Assembly: GCA_031273485.1 (NCBI GenBank)
Contig: JAISRS010000553.1
Span: 1-5,080, forward strand
Origin: Prevotellaceae bacterium
Lineage (GTDB): Bacteria; Bacteroidota; Bacteroidia; Bacteroidales; UBA932
DNA: 5,080 nt
Direction of reading: 5' to 3'
Shown here: one piece after another, positions 1 through 5,011 of the stretch
How the letters are laid out: each line of letters opens with the position of its first letter
Numbering within the stretch: position 1 is the stretch's first letter
Made by a program: the position numbers and the translations under genes
Notes under the pieces: generated by a model
What the model saw: only the letters and a program-made list of their open reading frames with translations
What the model was told of the DNA's origin: nothing
Databases searched by the model: none

Positions 1-96
1 TACAAAATGAGAATCAGAGACGTTTGGCACCGTTCCGAAATCACGCAAAAAACACAACGCCTGTTCGCTAAAATCGGGATAGACTACCTAAATTGA
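1..96 (+). CDS. C-terminal end of an unidentified protein (partial)
   Basis: Frame 1 is open from the first base to a TGA at 94-96, giving 31 residues that start YKMRIRDVWHRSEIT and end KIGIDYLN. The segment is basic and has balanced composition, unlike the repetitive translation that follows, so it may be the real 3' end of a gene lying mainly upstream of the window. I do not recognise the family. A transposase or nuclease tail is conceivable but nothing visible shows it. A 31-codon open stretch could also be chance. The GC-rich repeat region begins about 10 bp after the stop. Confidence 0.35.
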   Translation, partial: YKMRIRDVWHRSEITQKTQRLFAKIGIDYLN

Positions 97-106
97 GCGG
101 AGTTAG

Positions 107-270
107 GGTTTAAAACGACAAATTTCCCGTTGCCGACCTCGATGTTGCTGTCCGCGACTTCGACGTTGCCGTTCGGGAACAGGTACATTGCGGTTAGTCT
201 GTAAGTTTTTCCGGTTTGAAACGACAAATTTTCCGTTGCCGACCTCAATATTGCTGTCGCCGACCTCGAC
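107..270. repeat. 58-bp direct repeat pair, left half of repeat region
   Basis: Two 58-bp copies lie at 107-164 and 213-270, offset by 106 bp, and match at 51 of 58 positions by hand comparison. Both begin GGTTT(A/G)AAACGACAAATTT. Read on the minus strand they encode seven-residue units such as SNIEVGN and GKFVV, the same pattern that the right half (311-521) shows on the plus strand. The two halves are therefore in opposite orientation. No start codon, ribosome site or promoter makes this a convincing gene. It is best regarded as repeat DNA or a decayed repeat-protein gene. Confidence 0.7.
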
Positions 271-310
271 CTCGTGCCGAAAATCGCCGTTTTTTGCTGT
301 CCGCAACGGG

Positions 311-521
311 AATGTTGTCGTCGCCGAGGGCAATATTCCCGTTTTTCAGGGAAAGTTTCCCGTTTTTGACGGCAATTTCGCGCTTGCGGACTCGGCAAAT
401 TCCGGTCGGCAAACGGAATATTCCTGTCCGGCACGGGAACATTCCCGTCGGCAAAGGCAATGTAGCGGTCGAAAACAGCAATGTGGAGGTCGGGGACAGG
501 AAATTCACCGGAAACGAAGAG
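311..521 (+). repeat. Ten-unit degenerate 21-bp tandem repeat
   Basis: About ten units of 21 bp can be laid out, with starts near 311, 332, 353, 374, 397, 417, 438, 459, 480 and 501. Most begin AA(T/C/G)(A/G/T)TT and carry a (C)CCGTC core, for example AACATTCCCGTCGGCAAAGG at 438. The total is 211 bp, one base more than 10 x 21. The extra base lies between 374 and 416. Translated, the units give heptads such as GNIPVFQ and GKFPVFD in one plus frame before the extra base, and RNIPVRH, GNIPVGK and GNVAVEN in another after it. A single continuous gene is therefore not maintained. Confidence 0.7.
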
Positions 522-542
522 TTTGCTATTGCCCGAACGCCG

Positions 543-704
543 CATACAGCCTGAACATTATGCTGATTTTATGTGCAAAATAAAATATTCTCTCCGCATA
601 TCGAAAAAAGTGGTACTTTTGCAAAAATTAAAAACAGATAAACAATGAAGACAGAAAACACCGCTGCACGGGTAGCACAAACGAAAAACGGCGGAGAGAA
701 CGCC
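543..704 (+). repeat. Promoter-plus-leader module, copy 1
   Basis: This stretch is repeated at 2269-2439. A 30-base block (560-589 versus 2284-2313) is identical, the promoter region between is alignable with small indels, and the first 57 coding bases (645-701) differ from 2383-2439 at only 6 positions. Similarity ends just after the codons for Gly-Glu-Asn. The module thus contains a promoter, a 5' untranslated region, a start codon and about 19 codons. Just inside its left edge is GAACATTATGC (553-563), which resembles the 3' end of the attC-like site at 1268-1281. Confidence 0.75.
614..621 (+). promoter_or_regulatory. Bacteroidota-type -7 box for the first cassette gene
   Basis: TACTTTTG fits the Bacteroidota -7 consensus TAnnTTTG exactly and is followed by C. 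The start codon at 645 is 23 bases downstream, so the untranslated leader would be short. I see no clear TTTG -33 box at the usual distance. The equivalent position in the second module copy holds TATCCTTG. Confidence 0.55.
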
Positions 705-1187
705 GGAAAGTCAGGCATAAACGCAAAGTCCTTGTCCGGGAGCCGACAAAACGGCGTAAACAGCCGGAACGTTGTGGGCAAGTTTGAAGCCAATATGACA
801 AAAAAAATCGGGAAAATAGTAGCAGTATATTTGATTGTTACTGGAATAGGATTTTTAATATCAGATGAATTTTACTCGAATATGATTTCTCATAAAGGGA
901 CTGACCCTGTATTAATCAACCTATCAGGAATGGTTCATTTTTTTATCGGAATGACAATTTTGGTAAATCATTTTTTATGGAAAAACGTTTTTCAGACAAT
1001 AGTAACGTTACTGGGGTTTATGTTTTTAATGAAAGGGGTGTTTTTAATTGGATTGCCGGAATTAACACTTCAATCAGCAGATAACCCAGCCCAGGTGCCT
1101 TGGATAATGTATATCGGTTTTATTCTAACAGGATTAATTGTTGGATATATGGCATTTTTAAGAAAGAGTAATAATGTTGAACAATAA
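645..1187 (+). CDS. Small four-helix membrane protein with fused N-terminal leader
   Basis: This 180-residue protein has two parts. Residues 1-50 are polar, rich in Asn, Gly, Ser and Lys, and are encoded by GC-richer DNA. The first 19 residues match the N-terminus of the gene at 2383 (MK(T/I)ENTAAR(V/A)AQT). Residues 51-180 begin with a second Met (795-797) and form four hydrophobic segments near 55-73, 88-108, 116-137 and 153-172, with a polar loop around 138-152 (LPELTLQSADNPAQ). It is probably an inner-membrane protein. I cannot name the family. The native start may be Met51. The start at 645 is chosen because it lies 23 bases after a good -7 box and in frame, although no Shine-Dalgarno is visible. 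An attC-like site begins 31 bp after the stop. Confidence 0.75.
   Translation: MKTENTAARVAQTKNGGENAGKSGINAKSLSGSRQNGVNSRNVVGKFEANMTKKIGKIVAVYLIVTGIGFLISDEFYSNMISHKGTDPVLINLSGMVHFFIGMTILVNHFLWKNVFQTIVTLLGFMFLMKGVFLIGLPELTLQSADNPAQVPWIMYIGFILTGLIVGYMAFLRKSNNVEQ
765..778 (+). other. attC-3'-end-like motif inside the coding region
   Basis: CGGAACGTTGTGGG matches CGGAACGTTATGCG, the right end of the attC-like site at 1268-1281, at 12 of 14 positions. It falls 17 bases before the internal Met codon at 795, close to where GC-rich leader DNA gives way to AT-rich body sequence. This is where a captured cassette's 5' junction would be expected. The match is short and could be chance. Confidence 0.35.
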
Positions 1188-1218
1188 AAATAATTTCCCA
1201 ATCAGAATGACTGCACTG

Positions 1219-1281
1219 CGCATAACAGGACTGTTTACGCTTCGCCGCCTGACGGCGGCTCGGGCTACGGAACGTTATGCG
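1219..1281 (+). repeat. attC-like inverted repeat 1
   Basis: The ends CGCATAAC (1219-1226) and GTTATGCG (1274-1281) are perfect 8-bp inverted repeats. Between them a GC hairpin, GCCGCC (1244-1249) with GGCGGC (1254-1259), closes a TGAC loop. The intervening arms pair only imperfectly. The overall form, about 63 bp with short terminal inverted repeats, a variable central stem and a position just after a gene, resembles an integron attC recombination site. GTTATGC departs from the usual GTTRRRY core. Bases 1219-1249 are identical to 2207-2237. A transcription terminator is a weaker alternative, since no T-tract follows. Confidence 0.6.
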
Positions 1282-1323
1282 ACATATGGGCTAAAATTTG
1301 TTGAAAATTATATAAAAAATATA

Positions 1324-1350
1324 TTGACAATATAGTGTAAAAAATATAAA
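1324..1350 (+). promoter_or_regulatory. Possible sigma-70-like promoter for the effector-binding gene
   Basis: TTGACA at 1324-1329 is followed 15 bases later by TATAAA at 1345-1350. The spacing is slightly short and the region is AT-rich, so a chance match is possible. The layout differs from the TAnnTTTG promoters elsewhere in the window and may mean this cassette came from outside Bacteroidota. Confidence 0.3.
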
Positions 1351-1364
1351 ACTATAAGATAATT

Positions 1365-1369
1365 GGAGG
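1365..1369 (+). promoter_or_regulatory. Strong Shine-Dalgarno site fixing the start at 1376
   Basis: GGAGG ends 6 bases before the ATG at 1376. Such a strong, well-spaced site is unusual for Bacteroidota, where most genes lack one. It makes the start choice secure. Confidence 0.7.
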
Positions 1370-1375
1370 AAAAAA

Positions 1376-1873
1376 ATGGATAAATTTAATGAATTAATTA
1401 AAAAAAGGATTGAAACATCAAATGAAAAGAAATTAGTCGGCAAGCGACTAACAATAAGTTTTACTGACTACAAAGTTGGCGAACTTTGGAAAAGTTTTAT
1501 GCCAAGACGAAAAGAAATAACCAACAATCTGACAAACGATTTGATTTCAATGGCAATTTACAAACCGTTACATTTTGCAAACTTTTCACCGACAAATGAA
1601 TTTGAAAAATGGGCAACTGTGGAAGTCGAAAATTTTGACAATGTGCCAAATGAAATGGAAACATTTGTTTTGCCGAGCGGACTTTATGCAGTTTTTGACT
1701 ATAAAGGATTAAACACAGACAACTCAATTTTTAAATATATTTTAGGAACATGGTTGCCAAGTTCTGAATATGTTTTGGACAACAGACCACATTTTGAAAT
1801 CTTAGGCGACAAATACAAAAATAACGACTCGACATCCGAAGAAGAAATTTGGATACCAATAAGACCGAAATGA
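1376..1873 (+). CDS. GyrI-like / Cass2-type effector-binding domain protein
   Basis: The 165-residue protein looks like a stand-alone GyrI-like small-molecule-binding domain, with closest resemblance to the integron-associated effector-binding (Cass2) group. Visible landmarks are ELWKSFMPRR at residues 36-45, the strand LPSGLYAVFDYKG at 99-111, WLPSSEYVLDNRPHFEIL at 126-143 and the closing EEIWIPI at 156-162. The spacing of these and the total length fit one complete domain with no DNA-binding part. Family members bind cationic or hydrophobic ligands, and some protect against toxic compounds. The ligand here is unknown. It is cytoplasmic, with no signal peptide or membrane segment. The start is supported by GGAGG. 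It lies between attC-like sites, a setting in which this family is known from integron cassettes. Confidence 0.75.
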   Translation: MDKFNELIKKRIETSNEKKLVGKRLTISFTDYKVGELWKSFMPRRKEITNNLTNDLISMAIYKPLHFANFSPTNEFEKWATVEVENFDNVPNEMETFVLPSGLYAVFDYKGLNTDNSIFKYILGTWLPSSEYVLDNRPHFEILGDKYKNNDSTSEEEIWIPIRPK

Positions 1874-1883
1874 GAACTATGCC

Positions 1884-2003
1884 ACTAACATCGGTTTTGC
1901 ATCAGGTGGGCGGACGATCTTCGTATGGACATTTTTGTCAAATTTGGTGTATTGGCTTCGATTAAACGGTAGTGCTAAAACACCTAAACGCAAAACCGAG
2001 AAC
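1884..2003 (+). repeat. Long attC-like imperfect hairpin after the effector-binding gene
   Basis: TCGGTTTTGCATCAGGTG (1891-1908) is an imperfect inverted repeat of CACCTAAACGCAAAACCGA (1981-1999), with about 14 or more paired positions and a 72-base interior. It begins 17 bp after the stop codon. TAAC precedes the left arm (1886-1889), as in attC sites, but the matching GTTA on the right is replaced by GAAC. Size (about 120 bp) and form resemble long, VCR-like attC sites. It appears to be a degenerate copy of a different attC type from the CGCATAAC sites in the window. Confidence 0.45.
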
Positions 2004-2206
2004 CTTTTACGACATATGTATTTTTCTGGTATAATTAAACTTTTCTCTTCTGATTGTTGGAATCCTAAAATATTAAATAAAATTGTTTATGAAAATCACA
2101 TAAAGATTTTTATACTAATTATGACACTTGTAGAATTAAAAAAAGAATTTCTAAATAGGAATTAAAAATAATGAAGAAAATAAAATAATGGTGTACGCCC
2201 ATACGT
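2004..2206. other. AT-rich segment without a recognised gene
   Basis: Together with the hairpin before it, this makes about 330 bp between genes. A plus-strand open frame starting at 1935 runs to 2165, but it begins inside the hairpin, has no ribosome site and shows no recognisable motif. Its last 30 or so residues, hydrophobic then charged, could be the tail of a lost gene. If both flanking attC-like sites are real, this would be a cassette without a functional gene. Confidence 0.4.
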
Positions 2207-2266
2207 CGCATAACAGGACTGTTTACGCTTCGCCGCCGGTAGGCGGTTCGTGCTGGTAAAACGTCG
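2188..2266 (+). repeat. attC-like inverted repeat 2
   Basis: CGCATAAC (2207-2214) opens a copy identical to site 1 over 31 bases (2207-2237 versus 1219-1249). The central hairpin CCGCC-GGTA-GGCGG (2233-2246) has a different loop from site 1 but a conserved stem. The right end has diverged: where site 1 has ACGTTATGCG, this copy has ACGTCGTCAA, so the terminal inverted repeat is lost. Bases 2188-2206 also resemble the sequence before site 3 (2946-2964). The promoter-leader module copy 2 begins immediately to the right, which may explain the changed end. Confidence 0.55.
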
Positions 2267-2268
2267 TC

Positions 2269-2439
2269 AACAGCCGGAGCATGATGCTGATTTTATGTGC
2301 AAAATAAAATATTTCTCTCTCTCCGCATATCAGAAAAAAGTTGTATCCTTGCACCGTCAAATAATTTTAAAAATAAGGAAGGATGAAGATAGAAAACACC
2401 GCTGCACGGGCAGCACAAACGGAAAACGGCGAAGAAAAT
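2269..2439 (+). repeat. Promoter-plus-leader module, copy 2
   Basis: This is the second copy of the module at 543-704. It starts in AACAGCCGGAGCATGATGC next to attC-like site 2, includes the 30-base identical block 2284-2313, a -7 box and the leader codons 2383-2439. Of the six leader differences, four change the amino acid (Thr3Ile, Val10Ala, Lys14Glu, Gly17Glu) and two are silent, yet the frame is kept. AACAGCCGGA also occurs at 759-768 in the first gene. Confidence 0.75.
2344..2351 (+). promoter_or_regulatory. Bacteroidota-type -7 box for the Imm5-like gene
   Basis: TATCCTTG followed by CA is one mismatch from TAnnTTTG and sits in the position of TACTTTTG in module copy 1. The start codon at 2383 is 31 bases downstream. 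AAGGAAGG lies directly against the ATG, which is too close to be an ideal Shine-Dalgarno. Confidence 0.45.
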
Positions 2440-2901
2440 GAAGAATTGAAAATAATAAAAGAAATTAATTATGCTGGAATATTTAAAAGAATTGATGATG
2501 TTCCTGATTTAAGGATTGAACTTGAAAATATATTTGACAATAAAGATCATAAGGAAATGGTAAAATGTAGCTTATTATTAGGTAAACACATTTTAGAAAT
2601 GACTAATACAGAACCTTGTGATGAAATAAAAGAAGGTTTTGATATAATTAAAAAATGGCAAAATGGAGAAACCGGTAAAGGTTTTGCGAAATTTCAAGCG
2701 GCAAGGAATGTCGCAGATAAACTCCTCAAGTTGGCTCATGATGAAAGAGATCCAGTAAAGGGAAAAATATATAGAGTTATGGCACAAATAACAAACACTC
2801 CTCATGTAAAGAATCATGCTTTATGGGCTTCTGATTATGCAATAAAATTAGTAAATAAAATGTATCCAAATAATTTTGATGAAGTAAAAAGGGAAAGATA
2901 A
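2383..2901 (+). CDS. Putative Imm5-like immunity protein with fused leader
   Basis: The 172-residue protein is soluble and mostly helical by composition. Residues 1-19 are the shared leader, also found on the membrane protein at 645. From residue 20 the body is unrelated to that protein and has no early Met of its own; the next Met is residue 59. The C-terminal half, with KWQNGETG at 91-98, AARNVADKLLKLAHDERD at 106-123 and HVKNHALWASDYAIKLVN at 141-158, resembles the Imm5-like putative immunity family, where Ala/Arg-rich helices precede an H..HA..A.DYA motif. Such proteins are proposed to neutralise polymorphic toxins. No toxin gene lies nearby, so that role is inference. attC-like site 3 begins 63 bp after the stop. 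Confidence 0.65.
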   Translation: MKIENTAARAAQTENGEENEELKIIKEINYAGIFKRIDDVPDLRIELENIFDNKDHKEMVKCSLLLGKHILEMTNTEPCDEIKEGFDIIKKWQNGETGKGFAKFQAARNVADKLLKLAHDERDPVKGKIYRVMAQITNTPHVKNHALWASDYAIKLVNKMYPNNFDEVKRER

Positions 2902-2945
2902 ATACAAATAGAATTAATGAAAAGTGTTTAAAAAATATAGAAAAA

Positions 2946-3015
2946 ATGGAGTACGGGCACACAGCGCATAACAGGTCTGTATATGCAAAACGCTGAAGCG
3001 TTTTCGAAGCTACAT
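2946..3015 (+). repeat. attC-like inverted repeat 3, incomplete
   Basis: CGCATAACAGG (2965-2975) matches sites 1 and 2, and the preceding bases (2946-2964) match those before site 2. The arms TGTATATGC and GCTAC correspond to TGTTTACGC and GCTAC of site 1. The central stem is different in sequence but perfect: AAAACGC-TGAA-GCGTTTT at 2987-3004. The terminal GTTATGCG is missing; the sequence runs into TTTTGGCCCACCG and then into the methyltransferase remnant. Different stems in an otherwise shared frame are typical of attC sites. Confidence 0.55.
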
Positions 3016-3026
3016 TTTGGCCCACC

Positions 3027-3405
3027 GCAAACCTTTCTCAATTGTGCAACCTCGTTATTATCAATTGAAATAAAAATAACCCCGTCATCAGTCAATAAGT
3101 TTCTTGCCAGCATCAGGCGGGGATAAATCATAGAGCGCCAATCGGAATGGAAGCGTCCGTTGGTTTCGGTGTTTTTGAAAAGGCGGTTTCCGTCTTCGTC
3201 ATACATGCCCAAATCTTCTTCGTATTCGTCTTTTGATTTTGCGAAATTGTCGCGATAGATAAAGTCGTTACCGGTATTATAAGGCGGATCGATATGGATC
3301 ATTTTTATTTTTCCGAGATAGCGCAACGACCCTGGGGAACAGGGCTGCAATTTTTTCTATGTTGCTACCCGTAATATCTGCCGATTGCATTTTTAATTTA
3401 TCCAT
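3027..3405 (-). pseudogene. Type III-like adenine-specific DNA methyltransferase (mod), deleted and truncated
   Basis: Reading leftward from the ATG at 3403-3405, the first 24 codons (MDKLKMQSADITGSN to AALFP) look like the N-terminus of Type III Mod or related N6-adenine methyltransferases. The frame then jumps near 3333: LRYLGKIKMIHI and the catalytic motif IV DPPYNTG follow in another frame, so roughly 60-100 codons are missing with a frameshift. The segment continues through SMIYPRLMLARNLL and GVIFISIDNNEVAQLRKVC. Family resemblance stops at codon 3027-3029, where a conserved DEIFG-like continuation would be expected. The C-terminal two thirds and the target recognition region are absent, so it cannot be active. 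It starts 6 bp after the Fic remnant and was probably co-transcribed with it. Intact relatives are, from memory, about 600 residues. Confidence 0.8.
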
Positions 3406-3411
3406 ATTTAT

Positions 3412-4478
3412 CTATACTCTAAACTCCACCTTCTTAAATGTTCGTTCTATAATATTCAGTTTTCCTCTTTCGGGTTCTTCAAAGGCGTTGCACTTGACTA
3501 AATAATCATTCAATTCATCAAAATCATCTCCGTAAAGATTATCGCTGCATAATTGCAGCCTATCTAATACTTTGAGCAAAGCCGAAGGCTCTTTATTTCG
3601 GCTCAATTTTCGCAACGAAAGCAAATAATTGATTCGTGTTTGATTGCCTTTCACTAATTCCGCATTCATCATGATGCGGGCTACACGTCCGTTGCCATCA
3701 TTGAAAGGGTACACTTCGCTACAAAGAAACATCATGTAAATAGCCCGTGCCATTGGTTCAACAAGTGTTTCACAGAATAGTAAATAGCTCGACTCTGTCC
3801 ATATCATAAGGCACTCCTGCCGATAATGCTTTGCCGGAAGGTGTTGAAAGAACTTCCGGCGAATGGGTTGCCTGCAACGCCGAAATAATCATATTCAGTT
3901 TTTCAAATTCATCATTCATTTCCAGCAACTTGGAAACAATTCGGAGTTCATCTCTAAACTGATTTATCCTTATCTTCTCCACCTGCGTGAATCATTTTTC
4001 CCAACCGCTGTTCTACAAACTCCAGAGGAAACGATTTGGATTCTTCGCCTTTCTTTCGGCTGATTTGCATCACTTCCAATATCCAACGGCATTCGGAAGA
4101 AATATGAATTGGCAACGTTCCGAAGGGAATGTCATTTTCCAGAGCCGGTTTCCCTTTCATCACATTAAGTGTGATGCCGGGAATATCCGTAATTTTCCGG
4201 TTGAAAGTGTGCGTGATAAAGAAATCGTTTGTTTCAGTCGGTCGTAGTTCGTGGGCGCTTCGATGACTTATCACCGCTTCGGGCAATCGCCAAGCCAACA
4301 CATCAATCAAATTACGGCGAATAATATGTTCCGGCGAATCTTGTAGATTGGTTGTATAGATACGAGGAGCCAGTTTCCGTAACTTCCCCGATTTTTCCAA
4401 CTGCGAAATTCGCCGCGAAACTGTTGCTTCCGATGAAGCAAACACGATTTCTTTCGTCATATCAAGGCCGAGAGCCAT
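3412..4478 (-). pseudogene. Winged-helix Fic-family protein, multiply disrupted
   Basis: Three frames together encode one protein of a family I recall as about 500 residues. The first part (from Met at 4476-4478) holds a winged-helix region (EATVSRRISQLEKSGKLRKL, then RIYTTN) and an AbiEi-like segment with SHRSAHEL. A one-base insertion at CC 3968-3969 shifts the frame; removing it gives GGEDKINQFRDEL. The second part runs to VELFTIL near 3770. About 150 residues, including the usual Fic fold start, are then missing. The third part has EPMARAIYMMF and the Fic loop at 3685-3711, here YPFNDGNGR instead of HPFxxGNGR. A further in-frame loss of about 7 codons follows TRI near 3630. Fic enzymes transfer AMP using that His. 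Alternative upstream starts exist, up to 4544. Confidence 0.8.
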
Positions 4479-4524
4479 ATACTTTTTTCTCGTTTTGTTG
4501 ATTACAAAAGCAGTAAAATTTCCG

Positions 4525-4558
4525 CGAATATAGCACCTTGTCAAAAGAAAAAAGCAAA
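4525..4558 (-). promoter_or_regulatory. Probable promoter of the Fic-mod remnant operon
   Basis: On the minus strand TTTG (4558-4555) is followed 22 bases later by TATATTCG (4532-4525), one mismatch from the Bacteroidota -7 consensus TAnnTTTG. The start codon at 4478 is 46 bases downstream. The -33 box lies inside one copy of the direct repeat at 4554-4572. Confidence 0.4.
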
Positions 4559-4603
4559 ATTTCTGCGATTAAAACTTTTTGTTGGCAAAATCTCTGCGAT
4601 TAA
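4554..4603. repeat. Paired 19-bp direct repeat upstream of the Fic remnant
   Basis: GCAAAATTTCTGCGATTAA (4554-4572) and GCAAAATCTCTGCGATTAA (4585-4603) differ at one base and are offset by 31 bp, about three helical turns. They overlap the probable -33 box. Two same-face copies fit an operator, and the adjacent protein carries a winged-helix domain of a type that can repress its own promoter. Autoregulation is inference. Confidence 0.55.
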
Positions 4604-4921
4604 CCATACTCTAATCACTACGGTTTCATTATTTTCGACGTAACACTTTGCGCGGTTTAGTTTTCTCATTATACGTATCTGTTATCGAAAATGTCAAAAT
4701 TGTATATTTCTGCAATCTCCCCAAGCCTGTTAAAAATTACGCCAAGATTCTAAAACCAGTTAAACAGTTATCATTTCAATAGTTAAAATAAGGATTTGCA
4801 TATCATAAAGCAAGTGTTGCTAATCCTTAAAACGGCTAAAAACGTTGTTTTTCATAAAAGATTGTACGGTTTCAGATAGTTTTCCTCATTCTTTCCCAAA
4901 AATCATTGCAACGAAATGGGC
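4604..4921. other. Gene-free AT-rich stretch
   Basis: I find no supported gene on either strand. The only structure is an imperfect inverted repeat: TAAGGATT (4789-4796) with AATCCTTA (4822-4829), extended by GCA/TGC after one mismatch, enclosing about 17 unpaired bases. It lacks a T-tract, so it is not an obvious terminator. Confidence 0.4.
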
Positions 4922-4960
4922 AAATCATTGCAATGATTTCCCGGAATGATTGCAATCATT
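4922..4960. repeat. Two adjacent perfect palindromes built from AATCATT
   Basis: AAATCATTGCAATGATTT (4922-4939) is an 18-bp perfect palindrome, and AATGATTGCAATCATT (4945-4960) is a 16-bp perfect palindrome. Both are centred on TGCA, and the half-sites are swapped between them. A third partial copy, AATCATTGCAACGA, begins at 4900. This could be a cluster of binding sites for a dimeric regulator or a preferred insertion target. The insertion sequence end appears to begin two bases to the right. Confidence 0.6.
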
Positions 4961-4974
4961 AGGCTCTATAACGT

Positions 4975-5007
4975 TTTGTGTGGGTAAGACAGAAAGTCTT
5001 ACCTTTG
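4975..5007 (+). promoter_or_regulatory. Transposase promoter overlapping a hairpin
   Basis: TTTG (4975-4978) and TACCTTTG (5000-5007), 21 bases apart, match the Bacteroidota -33 and -7 boxes exactly. A perfect 7-bp hairpin, GTAAGAC (4984-4990) and GTCTTAC (4996-5002) with loop AGAAA, occupies the spacer and the first bases of the -7 box. The start codon at 5012 is only 4 bases after the -7 box, so the transcript would be leaderless or nearly so, or a later start is used. Confidence 0.55.
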
Positions 5008-5011
5008 TCGG

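Noticed and set aside
311..521. Possible CRISPR array
   Set aside because: The units are contiguous degenerate 21-bp repeats with no unique spacers between conserved repeats.
84..554. Long open frames on both strands through the repeat region
   Set aside because: They result from a 21-bp period free of stop codons. The composition is repetitive, the frame of the heptads slips, and there is no start signal.
1219..1281. Rho-independent terminator
   Set aside because: The central GC stem has no following T-tract, and the conserved terminal inverted repeats fit a recombination-type site better.
1497..1727. Minus-strand open frame opposite the effector-binding gene
   Set aside because: It is a shadow of a well-supported plus-strand gene.
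1935..2165. Plus-strand 76-codon open frame
   Set aside because: It begins inside the long hairpin, has no ribosome site or promoter and no recognisable motif.
2250..2441. Plus-strand 63-codon open frame
   Set aside because: It spans the repeat and promoter and overlaps the leader of the real gene in another frame.
3863..4247. Plus-strand open frames opposite the Fic remnant
   Set aside because: The minus strand carries recognisable family sequence across the same bases; the plus frames have none.
4789..4829. Terminator or mobile element end at the TAAGGATT inverted repeat
   Set aside because: The loop is long, there is no T-tract, no second copy is visible and no gene ends here.
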